From: Holothuria scabra
Taxonomy: Eukaryota; Echinodermata; Holothuroidea; Aspidochirotida; Holothuriidae
Direction of reading: 5' to 3'
Assembly (NCBI GenBank): GCA_037179385.1
Contig: CM074193.1
Coordinates: forward strand, 45,041,082-45,105,081
Length of the DNA: 64,000 nucleotides
Both the position numbers and the translations under genes were made by a program. The notes beneath the pieces are model-generated. The model made no database searches. It saw only the letters and a program-made list of their open reading frames with translations, and was not told the origin of the DNA. This document shows positions 32,884 through 43,690 of the stretch, in pieces. The number at the start of each line of letters is the position of its first letter. The first letter of the stretch is position 1.

Positions 32884-33125
32884 GATATCTCAAGAAATAC
32901 ATGTCCGATTTGAATGGAACTTTCACTATACTGTGTAGATTTTGGTCCTCTTTCACACATGAAAATTAAAATTTTGCTTAAGCTTCCCCTTTAATGGTTT
33001 GTCATGTATGGCTTCATTCATGACAGGATAAACAGATCAGATACTTATACATGGGTACAGAATTGGACTACAGATGAGTGTGAAAACGACATGTGTAAGT
33101 AGCGAAGAAGATCGAGCGGTCGATC
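32884..33125 (-). repeat. Repeat X copy 2 plus U2-like repeat copy 3
   Basis: 32884-32998 is repeat X. It runs straight into the minus-strand U2-like repeat at 33125-32998. This holds TTCTTCGCTACTTACACATG, then TTTTCACACTCATCTG, then ATGTATAAGTATCTGATCTG, which is a more decayed version of U2 nucleotides 29-46, then AAGCCATACATGACAAACC. Its arrangement matches copy 2 at 31645-31770. Confidence 0.65.
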
Positions 33126-33184
33126 GAGGAGTCATCCCCAAAATACATTTCGACTTCCTACATAAAGGGATGTCAGTTTTCTTT

Positions 33185-33240
33185 TTCCACAGTCCTTCCG
33201 ACCCTCTGGCAAAGGGCCGTTCGGCGAAACCAAACCTGAA
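33185..33240 (+). repeat. Hairpin module K
   Basis: The core CCGACCCTCTGGCAAAGGGC is followed by CGTTCGGCGAAACCAAAC, a clean type 1 module. It is alone here and lies on the strand opposite to the neighbouring U2-like repeat. Confidence 0.8.
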
Positions 33241-33850
33241 AATGCTTGAAACGTCAGTTTAAAAATTGATGACTAACTGACTATCAGGTCGAAAACATCC
33301 CGTTAAATGGTTCAGTTGTGAATGGTACTACGTAAATGGCACCATGCACACGCGAAAGTGCCTGTTATGGTCGAATTACTAAAGAGTGACGCATATCGAA
33401 ATGTTTTGTACAAAATCGATCATTTGCTCATTCTATATCAATTTTTTTTTAAATTTTCTGATTAAGGTAAGCTGGCTCGATTATGCTTTGGAATGATATG
33501 TCAAGGTGAGAGTAACTCATGGAATGCCGATTTTCATTCCGGCGAAATACATGATTTTTTTACTATTTCAAAGTTTTGTGAAGTCATAATTTAGGGAATT
33601 TTCCCAAAATATTGGGCCATTTCATGCCTTTACTACACGCGTTTTACGACAAAAGTATAGATCCAAATAAAACCAATTCTTCTCCTCCTGTTACCTGTGA
33701 CATGCAGCTCCCAGAAACGCGTTTAGCCGTGTCAATATATTTGTGTCTAGAAGTGTTAATCCTCTAAATTATGAAAAATTTGGAATAAAAAACGTTTTTA
33801 GCCCATAGACATAAAACCCCATAAATTAATGATATACGACAAAATAAAGG
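33241..33850. other. No gene recognised
   Basis: AT-rich DNA without open frames of note. It ends at the hAT target site. Confidence 0.45.
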
Positions 33851-33858
33851 GGTGTGCC

Positions 33859-36092
33859 CAGGGGTGGCGCCAGCGGAGGATAACTCCCCCCCGTCGCGGA
33901 AGGTCGGCAATTCCGTCGGGGAGGCCTAAAAAGATTAAAAAAAAAATAAAAAAAAAAAATGAAAAGAAAAAACGCACAAGGAATGAAATTACTGGATGGG
34001 TGAACATATTTTTTGTTTTGAAATGCTATTTGAAATACATATCGGAAGCGGTTTTCAATCGCGTCTTCTTTGCTCGGTTAATCCCCATTTCATGTACCTT
34101 GTCCTATCTCCTTCCACGTCGTGCAATTTCCTTCGGGGAGGCCTAAAAGTGAACGTAAAGGACTGAAGTTACTGAAAGGATGATAATGAACTTTTTTTTC
34201 TTTTTGAACTATTTCAGCTTTTGTAACGGTATTTTAATGCCTATCTGAATCTATTTTAATAACTTCTTACTAGCTCTGTTATCCTTCATCCCATCTTCAA
34301 TCCTCAAGGTCGTGCCCCGTCGGGGTCATGTCCTCAAAACTCTTAATTTTCCTGACAAAAACAGACGAGAGGTTGTTCAAGTGCATGCAGTGCCCAATTT
34401 TCTGCCACCTGGCCTGCCTCTACAGCCGAATTCTAGTAACGGTAATGAAAATCAGACAGGTTTTTTTCAGCTACACATAGGCTGATGATAAACAGTAGTG
34501 TGAAAATGTCTCCCAATAAGTCTGACTAAAAATTCATTTGAAGCCACCTTGTAACGTGACATATTTTCAAAAATTCAAATACATTGGAAGAAAAATCATT
34601 TATAGTCTGGAGTTCGGCTAGTCACGTGAAAAATCTCATCTTTTTAGCGGGCCTTACAATGGACTACAACTACGATTCCTTTACCGAGTTTTCCCCCGAA
34701 AAGAGACAAGAACATTACATCTTATTAATTGCATCATTACCCTTTTATCTGGTAATTTTCTGATCACTTAGCAAGTTCGTTTTTTTCTATTGAAATGAAA
34801 CTTTCATTTTAAAGGAAAGTTCAAAATAACGACTGCTTCATTTCTTGTTACAAGTCTGGGAAATGCCTGTTCCGGCTGTCTGAGGGGTTAGATTTTTTAA
34901 CAATTTTCTGTACGCTCCGCGCCAACTGATGGTGGCGCTCCGCTTAGATAGAGTGTTTTGGTCGAACAGATTACTTAACAAACATTGCAAGCTTGCAAAT
35001 TGTTCTTCGTTTTGGGACAGTATTATGAAGTGAAAATTTTATTGCGAAAGAAAGCTCAAAATATGATGACTCATTTTTTTTCGGTACGAGCCCGGGAAAT
35101 GCCATTTCCTGCTGTCTGGAGGTTTTTCATTTTTTAAAAATTTCTGTGCCCTGCACTTTGATAGTCGTTTGGGCAAGATTACATTTTCCGGACAAAAAAG
35201 GCAACTCTACACCTCCCAAACTGAAACGTCGTTCCCGTACGTCTATGTCAATATATAAAATATAAAACTTCAAATGTATGGGAAGCCAAACTGTTTCCGA
35301 GGGAGAATTTTCCCAATATGGTCCGAGGGCTTAATCTGCATGATGATATTCAGTAAGCCCAATCAAACTACAGATCACACCCTACTTGATTTTCTTGTAA
35401 GAAGATTAGATTCTTTCATTAAACCCTTAAATCTGTCAAAAAATTGCAAGTTTTCTCCAGTATAAGCTTCAGGTTGTTGAAAGAGGCAAAATTTTCCAAT
35501 TTCGATGGATACACCGTACAATTAATAACCAAAACCAACTCTGTTAATCACCCCAACATTCAACCCTAATTTTGCTCCTGAAAGTCATATCGCCTAAAAA
35601 AACCCAAATATTTCATTATTACTCTACCCCAAACCAAATTTTCTTCAATTAAATTCCGAAATTTCTCCAATAAAATAAGCTCAAAATTTTCAAATCTTCG
35701 TTCAAAAAAGGAAAATTTTTTTCGGGAAACCTATTCTCGTGTTGAAGCATTAGTACGCAGGCCTAGTACGATTAAATGTGTAACCCCAAAGTATTTACAG
35801 CTGTCACCTATATAACGTTTTTTATTTTTCACATATTGGGGACAGATCCTTCAATAAACACCCCAACTTTTTAATGGTCCTCACAAAAGCAAAATTTCTT
35901 TAAAAAATTTTAAATTTTGTCTTCAAAATAAACTTCAGATTTTTAAGTTTTTGTTGAAAAGAAGCCCAAGAATTTCGCGCGCTACGCGCGCCTCAAAATG
36001 TTAAGTCACGTCCCCCCTGGACTAACTCAAAGCCTTTGTCGGTGCCTAGAAATGCTGGCCCCCCTGTCGGGGAAATCCTGGAGCCACCCCTG
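33859..36092 (+). mobile_element. Non-autonomous hAT-type transposon, 2,234 bp
   Basis: The termini are inverted repeats, CAGGGGTGGCGCCAG and its partner ending CTGGAGCCACCCCTG. The 8-bp direct repeat GGTGTGCC flanks both ends (33851-33858, 36093-36100). The 8-bp duplication plus CAGGGGTGGC termini is the hAT signature. No transposase frame exists inside (best 105 aa, repetitive lysine-rich). Internal duplications are visible: CGGGGAGGCCTAAAA recurs at 33917 and 34134. A block with GGGAAATGCC and GCTGTCTG recurs at about 34857 and 35093. A GCGCGCTACGCGCGC palindrome sits near 35977. It is apparently recent, since both duplication copies are identical. Confidence 0.93.
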
Positions 36093-36100
36093 GGTGTGCC

Positions 36101-36261
36101 TAGTTAAAAAACATTCACTAGATGTGCAATAGTATGAACATCACAAATCCAGTTTAGCCCGACCTTAAAACACAACCCCGAATAGTACACAAAGCGAAAA
36201 ACCTAAAAATGCAACATGCGCCCGCACACTGTAACGCATTTGGGAGGCTTTTGATCGAAAC
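36101..36261. other. Flank, nothing recognised
   Basis: A short AT-rich stretch between the hAT element and the next repeat block. Confidence 0.4.
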
Positions 36262-36416
36262 TCTTCGATATGATGATACATAATTCTCTAAAGTTCAGTA
36301 TCATTAAGGTCTTACATATTTTCAATAATCCAATTAAGCTTTCAATGCTTACTACTTGGTAAATAAACTATTGAAATGACACATCGCCCATAAGTTGTAG
36401 ACTAGTCCATTATTTT
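36262..36416 (-). repeat. GGACTAGTC repeat block
   Basis: The reverse complement matches 26826-26985 over about 155 bp (AATAATGGACTAGTCTA, CATTTCAATAGT, ACCAAGTAGTAAGCAT, GAAAGCTTAATTGGA). It extends the composite repeat family to this position. Confidence 0.7.
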
Positions 36417-38370
36417 CAGGGAAAGCTTTCTCGTGCCTTAAGATTCATTTGGAGGTGCTTAAAATTTATATACAACACGAGAAGCCTATTTATTAACATT
36501 CATGATGGATGTGTAAAAGTCTTAGTGCAACACAAAGGTTTTCTGTTGTCACCAGGGATCAAACTCTGAAATCCTTGTCAACACTTTATCTCTAGAGAAT
36601 TAGGATAGATATGATGAGCATTTTGAAAGGAAAAGCAATATGCAAGTAGAATTTGATGGAGTTTTTCCAGCAAAAGTTTGCCCTCTCCCTCTGAATAACG
36701 CAAGGCTCAGTGATAATAGGGCTACCCTCAATCGTTTGGCTATACTTTCAAATCGAAGTAAATAAAGACGGATGACAAACGGCGCTGAGTTGAAAAGCCT
36801 TGACAAAAGCTATATGCGCAAGGTTAATAAAGCCAAATGTATTTTGATATGTTTAAGTGAAACATATTCTAAGCATTATTTTTTTTGTTTTTTACTATTT
36901 AACTGTGGTAAAATTTTGGTTCATTTAGTTCTCATGTTCTGTTCTCGATATTAGCAATCGAATGCGGTTTTCTAGATAGAATTGACTTGAAGCAAGCGTC
37001 ATGTGTAATGGATGGATTCAAATTGTTGGTCAATGTTTGTTTTTGTTTACAACATTCCCTAATCAAATCAAGGTTAAACTAAAAACACCACCCGAGCTCA
37101 CCCAGAGGTGACCGGAGACCAACCCTCCCACCAACCCGTCTGCGAGAAAATTACAAGTTTGCTCCTCCTCAGCGGCATGGAGCTAACCCGGTGCCATAGG
37201 GATAGCCTACTAACCAGAGGGACTGGCGAACAATTCTCGGGCAGCGTGCTCCGAGCAAAAGCTGATCGATAATTCACCCATTGAGACTAAGGATTTGTAC
37301 ACATTACAATTTTTGAAGGAGGTGGCCGCCATGTCCCAAATCCTTACAATACAGTAAAGTTTGACTCCGATGGTACGGGTGCCAAATGATACTCTGATTT
37401 CATGGTTTTCAAACAACAAATCAACAGTATGGGCACTGTGCCGTCATACCACAGAAACTTTTGTTCGACTGAAACATAACCTGTCAACACTCCTATACCA
37501 AGCAATACTAGCTTCTTCTTTTTTTTTTTTTCTTTTTTTTTCAAGCAGCAACTTGCCAAGAAGGGTAACGCGTCAGTACTTGTATCAAAAATCAATTCGA
37601 AGTGCAATCACTTCTTTAAAGAAAGAGTCATTACTCAGACGGGATTTTAGAATTATGAAAAAGGGTGGGCGCTCTTTCTTTTAGTTTAGATCAACAAGAG
37701 AATAAAGCCGGGTATTCAGGACTTCAGGCCGGTTGTACCCTGTCAACTACAACAGGAACCAACTCTGGCATCCCTCTAGCTCCTTTCTACGTACAGTGAT
37801 GCTCAGCGTGCTTTGTACATGACAGTATTCTCCCTTCTAGTCTCCACAAGAAGCCGGCGATACATTGGGGAGGAGCCTATCCGCCTCCCAGTGCAATCAG
37901 GATAGGACCATGTGTGAACACTACCGTCCGGGTGAGGCTTTCGTCTCGACCGAAGGTGTTTGAGTGTTCATCATATAGGCGGCACTTCCAGGAAATTTAG
38001 GAGATACTATGAAAATTATGAACTCAATGTTTCGACCTCTGCTGCTTTAAAGAAAAGTGAAAATTTACTACCGGTAGTGACTAGATAAGTTTTATTATGC
38101 ATTTGAATGCAATATATAAAGTCCTTGGCACAAAAAATGTGTTTTATTGCTTTTTCCTTCAATTCGGCCCAAGTTAGATGTTGACGTCACCCATCTCCAA
38201 GAAGCATGCGTTAATATTACCATACAGCCGTACGCGTACCGCAATGTTATCAATGTTATGGTTTTGCAGAACCGGAAGTCATCAACCAATATACCTTAGA
38301 ACATACTTCATAGTATGTCTACATGACTATATTATTGATAATGCAGCTAGCTAGCAGCGCTGCAGGCGTG
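36417..38370. other. No gene recognised
   Basis: Overlapping short frames on both strands only. A pyrimidine tract lies at 37511-37541. 37080-37330 and 37700-37990 are less AT-rich than the surroundings, but I cannot identify a gene or RNA in them. Confidence 0.4.
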
Positions 38371-38452
38371 TTATATAATTAGTTGTTTTGCGGCCGGCTA
38401 ACGCCGACGGTAGCGGCAAGAAGGGGTTCTTATGATGGCGATATTATTTCAG
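38371..38452 (+). promoter_or_regulatory. Candidate TATA promoter and short first exon
   Basis: TATATAA at 38372-38378 is followed about 30 bp later by GC-rich DNA (GCGGCCGGCTAACGCCGACGG). ATGATGGCG at 38432 comes next, then CAG/GTAAGTGA, a consensus splice donor at 38453. If translated, the exon would encode seven residues (MMAILFQ) ending in phase 0. The combination is suggestive of a gene start reading rightward with a long intron, but no downstream exon could be recognised. Confidence 0.3.
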
Positions 38453-38453
38453 G

Positions 38454-40904
38454 TAAGTGAATTGAATTAAATTACTTTGCAAACCGGTAAAATGTGAGAC
38501 GAGATACACTCAGCAAATTAATTTTCCGAGCACCGCGGTGGAAAACAAACCACAAATTCAAGATATAAATTCAACGTAACTCGTTGGGTCATGATTCGCT
38601 GCAGCAGTCAAACGCCTAGGCTAGTAACCTATGCTAGTGTTTAGTGTAATCGTCAACTTACAGCCTAACCTACATCATGCCCATCTTTAGGCCTACTGTA
38701 CATGCGCCCCTAGATGATGCTAGGCCAAACTCAGATTTGCACAGACATTCTAATCCGTAAACCTTTAACACTGGGACAGACTTTTCGCCACATGGGACTG
38801 TGGTGACATCATAATAGGCCTTGCCTGAGTCTGCATGGGCCTGGGCAATGTGCATTTAACCCATAATAAGTTGCAAATGAATCTTACCTGGGGATGGTGG
38901 AAGGGTTCATAATAATAAAGGAAGTTAATATTTTATTCATTCCTTGCATGCCTATGAACATTGCACAAATTCACAGGGGTGATTGGCCTAGCTTCCATCA
39001 TTCAGGTGGGATGGGAGGGAATGGAAGGAATTAAAAACATAACTTAGTGTCTCTTTGATTGATAGGCATTCAAATGATGCCAAAAGTGTCCTCCCCCCCC
39101 CCCCCCCCCAAAAAAAAAAGCCAATAAAGTCACCCTCTGAAAAATTCTCTTCTGAGAAAGTTCCCGTAAAAAGTCACCATTTGCAATAAAATCACCCCCA
39201 CCCCCTTGATAAGTCTCCCCAGATTTGAAATGCTCAATTTATGCAGTTATCAATTGAAAGAAATACTTAACTAGAGCAAGGTTGGGTTAATTAGCCTTTT
39301 CGGGTAGAGGTCAGGATCTGAAGAGTGATTGAAATCCTGATAAGGTCCTAAAGGTATTTCATACATTTTGTTCATTATCCCAAGGCTATAGGAAGCAGAT
39401 TCAGGGGGCGATAGAAATGTGGGGTGCAGAAGTATATGTGAACTTCCTTGCTTCCTGGGTCAGACAACTCCTTTTTCATTTTTCCAAATCTCATGAATCA
39501 ATTTGTGCAAATGATCATGATCAAAACAAGTTTGTCTCCCCCTTTAATACTCTTTCATTTTCCCCCAATAGTGCATCATACAATTGTTACCCTGGAATTT
39601 TATCTCGTAGGAGCTGCACATATCATATCCAAAAACATCAATCACCACACGTTGTTTCTCTCATACACGTCCAGGTGGTGGCTGGCTGGTGTGACCCCGG
39701 ACTTCAGTAGGGTGTGTAATGTGCACACTGTGCGAATACCTCATTTGAAGCCTCCCATGTTTCCCCTGTTTGTAAAATTTTCATGAAAAATCAAAAACAT
39801 TGTAGAATTATGACTAGCTATAACTTTTAAATTTGGTAGTGGTACTGTAGCTCTTATTTGGCAATTTTCAGACCATTCTGTAATTTGCTCATTTTTATTG
39901 AAGTGAAAATTTTGTTGCAAACAAAAGCTGAAAAAGCCACTACTGAGCAGCACATGGCATAGCTACAGGGGAGCAGGGACATTCCCCCTCCCTGTGAAAA
40001 ATGAAAGAATTTGGGGAAAAAATTGCCATTTGTGACACCAGTCATTTACAGTGTAATTTTCCCAACTGCTCTTTTATGGAATTCTGAATTCTCTTCAATA
40101 AAAGCCCCATAAATTTGAAGTTAATTGTTTCTAAAAATCAGAATCTATTAGTACGCTCCCTGTGCGGCAAAGTGTAATTCATGATGCAGTAGTTTGGTAA
40201 TCTTTTCTGAGCTCTGGAAATGCCAAAATCAAATATTTGCTGTATGTGCCACCTAGACCAGATGATCAATTGACATCAGCAACTTGAACTGCAGTGTAAT
40301 TTTTATAAAATGTCTTTCATTTTATTCCAGATTTCTCCAATTTAAGCTCTTGTATTTGAAAGGTTTGCTTGAAAGGACAAAAAGTTTCAAAAACTTTAAA
40401 AATGTCAGCCTCAGTTTGTAGGCATTAGATAACATCCTGTCTCAACAATAAGTTTGTACAATTATCAGATTTACCAATATACTGGAAAGCGTAGATTCTT
40501 CAGGACTTGAAAAATTTTCTAAGGGCTTGTTTCCCTATCGCGCAATTCCCATTTTTTTTAAATTAGTAGTTTTTGGTTGCCCAAAATAGCTTTATTGTTG
40601 CCCAAATGAAGGAAATATCAAAAGATGAAGGAAATTAGGAAATCATGGTAATGCTTTGTTATTTAATAACTTTGTTGGCCTCTGGCATTACTGTAACAAT
40701 CACAGTAGCAAGCATTGTGAGGTACAGTACATTGAGTAGTAGTGTTAACACAATAGTTAATAGAAAACTTCCAACACAGTGATGATCTGTCAGCAAAGTT
40801 ACTTGAGGTGCCCAGTCTGGCATTTTCTGCTGTGCAATTCATTAACTTTTCTTGCCCAAGCCATTAGACAAGATGCCCTTGGGCACCCTATTTTTGGAGC
40901 CCTG
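38454..40904. other. No gene recognised; C-run
   Basis: CCCCCCCCCCCCCCCC then an A-run lies at about 39093-39119. Short overlapping frames lack domains. A segment at 39956-40050 (GGCATAGCTACAGGGG) resembles one end of the TGGCGTAGCCA hAT MITE. 40100-40400 loosely echoes interior words of the 2.2-kb hAT element. Confidence 0.4.
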
Positions 40905-41070
40905 TTCTTCAGTAATCCCCCAACTTTTCAAATTCCCTTACTTAATACAGGAGACCCAGAATCCAAATCTTTCTGCAATGGATGCTCCATACCTTCAAAT
41001 ATTTGTTTTAATAAAGGACAAAAATTTCGGCATTCTTCATGTGCAGCAGATTACTACCCTAGTACAGTGG
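40905..41070 (+). repeat. Dispersed repeat R1, copy 2
   Basis: It is similar to 985-1115 and, inverted, to 49330-49470. Shared words include TTTTCAAATTCCCTTAC, CCCAGAATCCAAA, TTTCTGCAATGGATGCTCC and CAAATATTTG. Confidence 0.65.
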
Positions 41071-41280
41071 TGTGACACACGTTAAAGAAAAAGTCAGAAA
41101 ATTTGGATGTAATTGCCCCTCTCCTCTGATGCCCCTCTCCTCTGAAAAAGTCTATTCTCCCCTGCTGCTTAGCTGCTATTTACAAGCCTGATAAATGCCA
41201 CTTACACTTTTTTGAAGTTTTAAGTTATTGTGACTCTGCTCACTTGTAGAATGTTAAAAGTGCCAGCAACATTGTTTTTA
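41071..41280. other. Flank, nothing recognised
   Basis: It contains a short direct repeat of GCCCCTCTCCTCTGA at about 41115-41145. Confidence 0.4.
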
Positions 41281-41288
41281 TTCCTATC

Positions 41289-41529
41289 CAGTGGTGTAGC
41301 CATGGGGAGGGTTTTGGGGGTTGAAACCCCCCACCACCATGACGGAACCTTGGGAAAAAATTGCAAAAAGCGCATGATCACTATAAACTTTATTACATTT
41401 GAGGCACAACATTGCACCATTTTTCACCTGGAGACCTAAAATAGCCTTTTCTCCTCCCTCCCGTTCGCCTTTCACTTATGTCATATACTGCAAATTCTTC
41501 CCCATGACACAATTGTGGCTACGCTACTG
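41289..41529 (+). mobile_element. hAT-type MITE, TGGCGTAGCCA family
   Basis: The 241-bp element starts CAGTGGTGTAGCCATGG and ends TTGTGGCTACGCTACTG. The flanking 8-mers TTCCTATC (41281-41288) and TTTCTATC (41530-41537) differ at one base, which fits an aged hAT target duplication. Confidence 0.9.
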
Positions 41530-42286
41530 TTTCTATCTGGTTATTCTTAACAAAATAGTTCATACAATACATAGTGCATAAGTACATGCCAGATCAAGCT
41601 AACAGAAATCACCATCCTATTGCAATGAGCCTTTAACTTGGAATCTACAGCAAATAAGTTGTAATGGTGGGCTAAAAGCCCTTGTTGTTTTGCTATTTAA
41701 GCTTATGCCTTTGTATGCCACTTGCAAGTTGTAACAGTCTATTTGACAGATTTTGTTTGTCACTTTGTGCAGGTTGGGAGTGAGTTGTGTTCCTTCTTAA
41801 AGTTGTTTGTCAGGGGGATTAAGTTATTTTTCTATTCTTCCATTCCTGTCAGTCATCATCATCCTCTATTCTATTCACTTGTTTTGACTGCATTTTGACC
41901 ATGTCCTTATTGTTATCCTCAGATTAGAGCTCCTTGGATCAGGGGGCTTGAATGGGCCCACTAATTGGATGTACTATGTCTGGCCCAGATTAAGCTGTAT
42001 TGTTAAGGTTTACTTTTTGAGGGAATGCCGTAAACAACTCGTCATCCCACACTGTTGGCCTAACTCTACCACTCCTAAAAGCAACCCCCCCCCCATATTT
42101 GTTACACAGTTCTACCAAGCAACATAGAAATTACCCCTGTAATGATATTATTAGCGTAAAAAGGTATTTTATAACCAAAATTTGAGGCAAACAATTTACC
42201 TTCACAAAACAATAACATTAAACAGCGAGAGCGGTCACTCCAAACTTGTTTCATTATTTGTACAGTACCCTGTAGCTCTGCTGTAA
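41530..42286. other. No gene recognised
   Basis: AT-rich DNA without notable open frames. A C-run lies near 42086-42094. Confidence 0.45.
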
Positions 42287-43112
42287 AGCCGTGTTCCCAC
42301 TTGATCCAGTGAGATGAATCTTGATCTACCTAGGTAGATCAACTTTAATTAAACTTGATCCAGAGTTGCTTTTCCATTTGCATGAGCAAGGTAGATCAAC
42401 TTGCGACATAACCTTAATGTGGAAGTGAGAAAAAGATCAATGTTTACAACTAGCATTACATTGCACTAAAGCAAGGATCTGGAACTACTTGATCTACTGA
42501 TTGTGTTCCTGTTACAAACTTTGATCCAGCGAGGTTGATCTGATCTACCTGGTGCATCGATCATAAGCCATGTTCCCATTTGATCCAGGGAGGTGGATCT
42601 TGATCTACCGAGGTGGATCAAACACTAATGGGAACGCAGATCAACAACACGCACTCAAAACACTAATGGGAACGCAGATCAACAACACTCACTCAAGATC
42701 AAGATCCACCGATTTTGATCGACCGTTCGGGGTAGATCAGATCCACCGCGCTGGATCAAAGTTTGTAATGGGAACACATCGGTAGATCAAGTGACCCTGG
42801 ATCTCCGGTTACACTCATGTATGTTTTTGTGATACATCGATACGAAATGCATGGCAGGCCGACTTGTAAAAATTGGTGACCTTTTTGCACTTACGCATTG
42901 TGTTCATAAAACACGTTTGATCTACCGCGCTCACTCAAATGCATGGGAACGCGGATCTCGATCAAGGTAACTGATGTTGATCCACCTCCCTGGATCAAAT
43001 GGGAACACAGCTATAGTCAGTGGTGCTTGATCTTCAGTGAGTGTTGTTGATCTATGTTCACATCAGAGGTTTATCTACCTCGGTAGATCAAGATCCAGCT
43101 CCCTGGATCAAG
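42287..43112 (+). mobile_element. Older GATC-rich MITE, split by a younger copy
   Basis: The left part, 42287-42565, starts AGCCGTGTTCCCACTTGATC and keeps the family order of copy 1 in a diverged state. The right part, 43013-43112, resumes with the distal arm (GTGAGTGTTGTTGATC, CCTCGGTAGATCAAGATCC) and lacks the final AATGGGAACACGGCT. The gap between them is occupied exactly by the inverted younger element. Confidence 0.85.
42566..43012 (-). mobile_element. Younger GATC-rich MITE nested in the older one
   Basis: It spans AGCCATGTTCCCATTTGATC to GATCAAATGGGAACACAGCT, 447 bp, nearly identical to 16809-17233 in inverted orientation. A 35-bp internal tandem duplication (CACTAATGGGAACGCAGATC plus following bases) at about 42622-42695 accounts for the extra length. 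A 3-bp ATA lies on both sides (42563-42565, 43013-43015), a possible short target duplication. Confidence 0.9.
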
Positions 43113-43375
43113 ACTTTTGTTTCAGAAACTAGTTTTGTCACAAGTTTTGTCTAACCCAATGTAACTTGGTCTTGGATTTCCCGTAGTTATGACCCATCAG
43201 AAATTTAATGGTGCAATACAGTTGGAGAAAATAACAACAGTTTCTCTGTTGTGTAACCAACTAAATAATTCAGAATTTTATTGTTCCCAACCTACCCTTT
43301 ATGAGGTTCATTAAATTTTTTCAGATTTTTAAGAAGATGATGAGTTTGAAGCAATTTTCCTCTAATTTTTCTTCA
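43113..43375. other. No gene recognised
   Basis: AT-rich spacer between the MITE and the SINE, without structure that I can identify. Confidence 0.4.
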
Positions 43376-43690
43376 AGTTAGTTAGGTAGGTGGAGTTTTA
43401 CAGCCCAGTTTCCAACCTATCGGTTCAAGTTGAGCCGGCCACAGCCTTTTTTCCAGTCAGTTGTGGCTCACTGGCTTGATTTCCCTACTCCATTGCTTAT
43501 GCTGAGCATTACGCACAATGCGGAAGGTTCCTTTTTTAAAGTATTTGGTATGACTAGACCTGTACCAACAAGTTTGTGCCTTTCCTGACAGCCCCACAGC
43601 CTTTTGTGAAGATGGCTACCTTCAAGACACCTTTTTTTGTCTAACTGTATTACTGACTGCTGATGCAATAAAATTTCAGAACCCTCCCTT
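43376..43690 (-). mobile_element. tRNA-derived SINE, minus-strand copy
   Basis: On the minus strand, the body words AGCAATGGAGTAGGGAA, CCAGTGAGCCACAACTG, GCCGGCTCAACTTGAACC and GAAACTGGGC, and the CTAACTA tail at 43376-43385, match the family at 21427. The tRNA-like head is too diverged to delimit, so the upper boundary is approximate. Confidence 0.75.

Noticed and set aside
15341..33240. CRISPR-like array because of regularly spaced hairpin repeats
   Set aside because: The DNA is eukaryotic, spacing is regular only within pairs or triplets, orientations are mixed, and intervening sequences are themselves related.
37180..37230. tRNA-like sequence on the minus strand
   Set aside because: There is an A-box-like word, but no credible B box, acceptor stem or anticodon arm.
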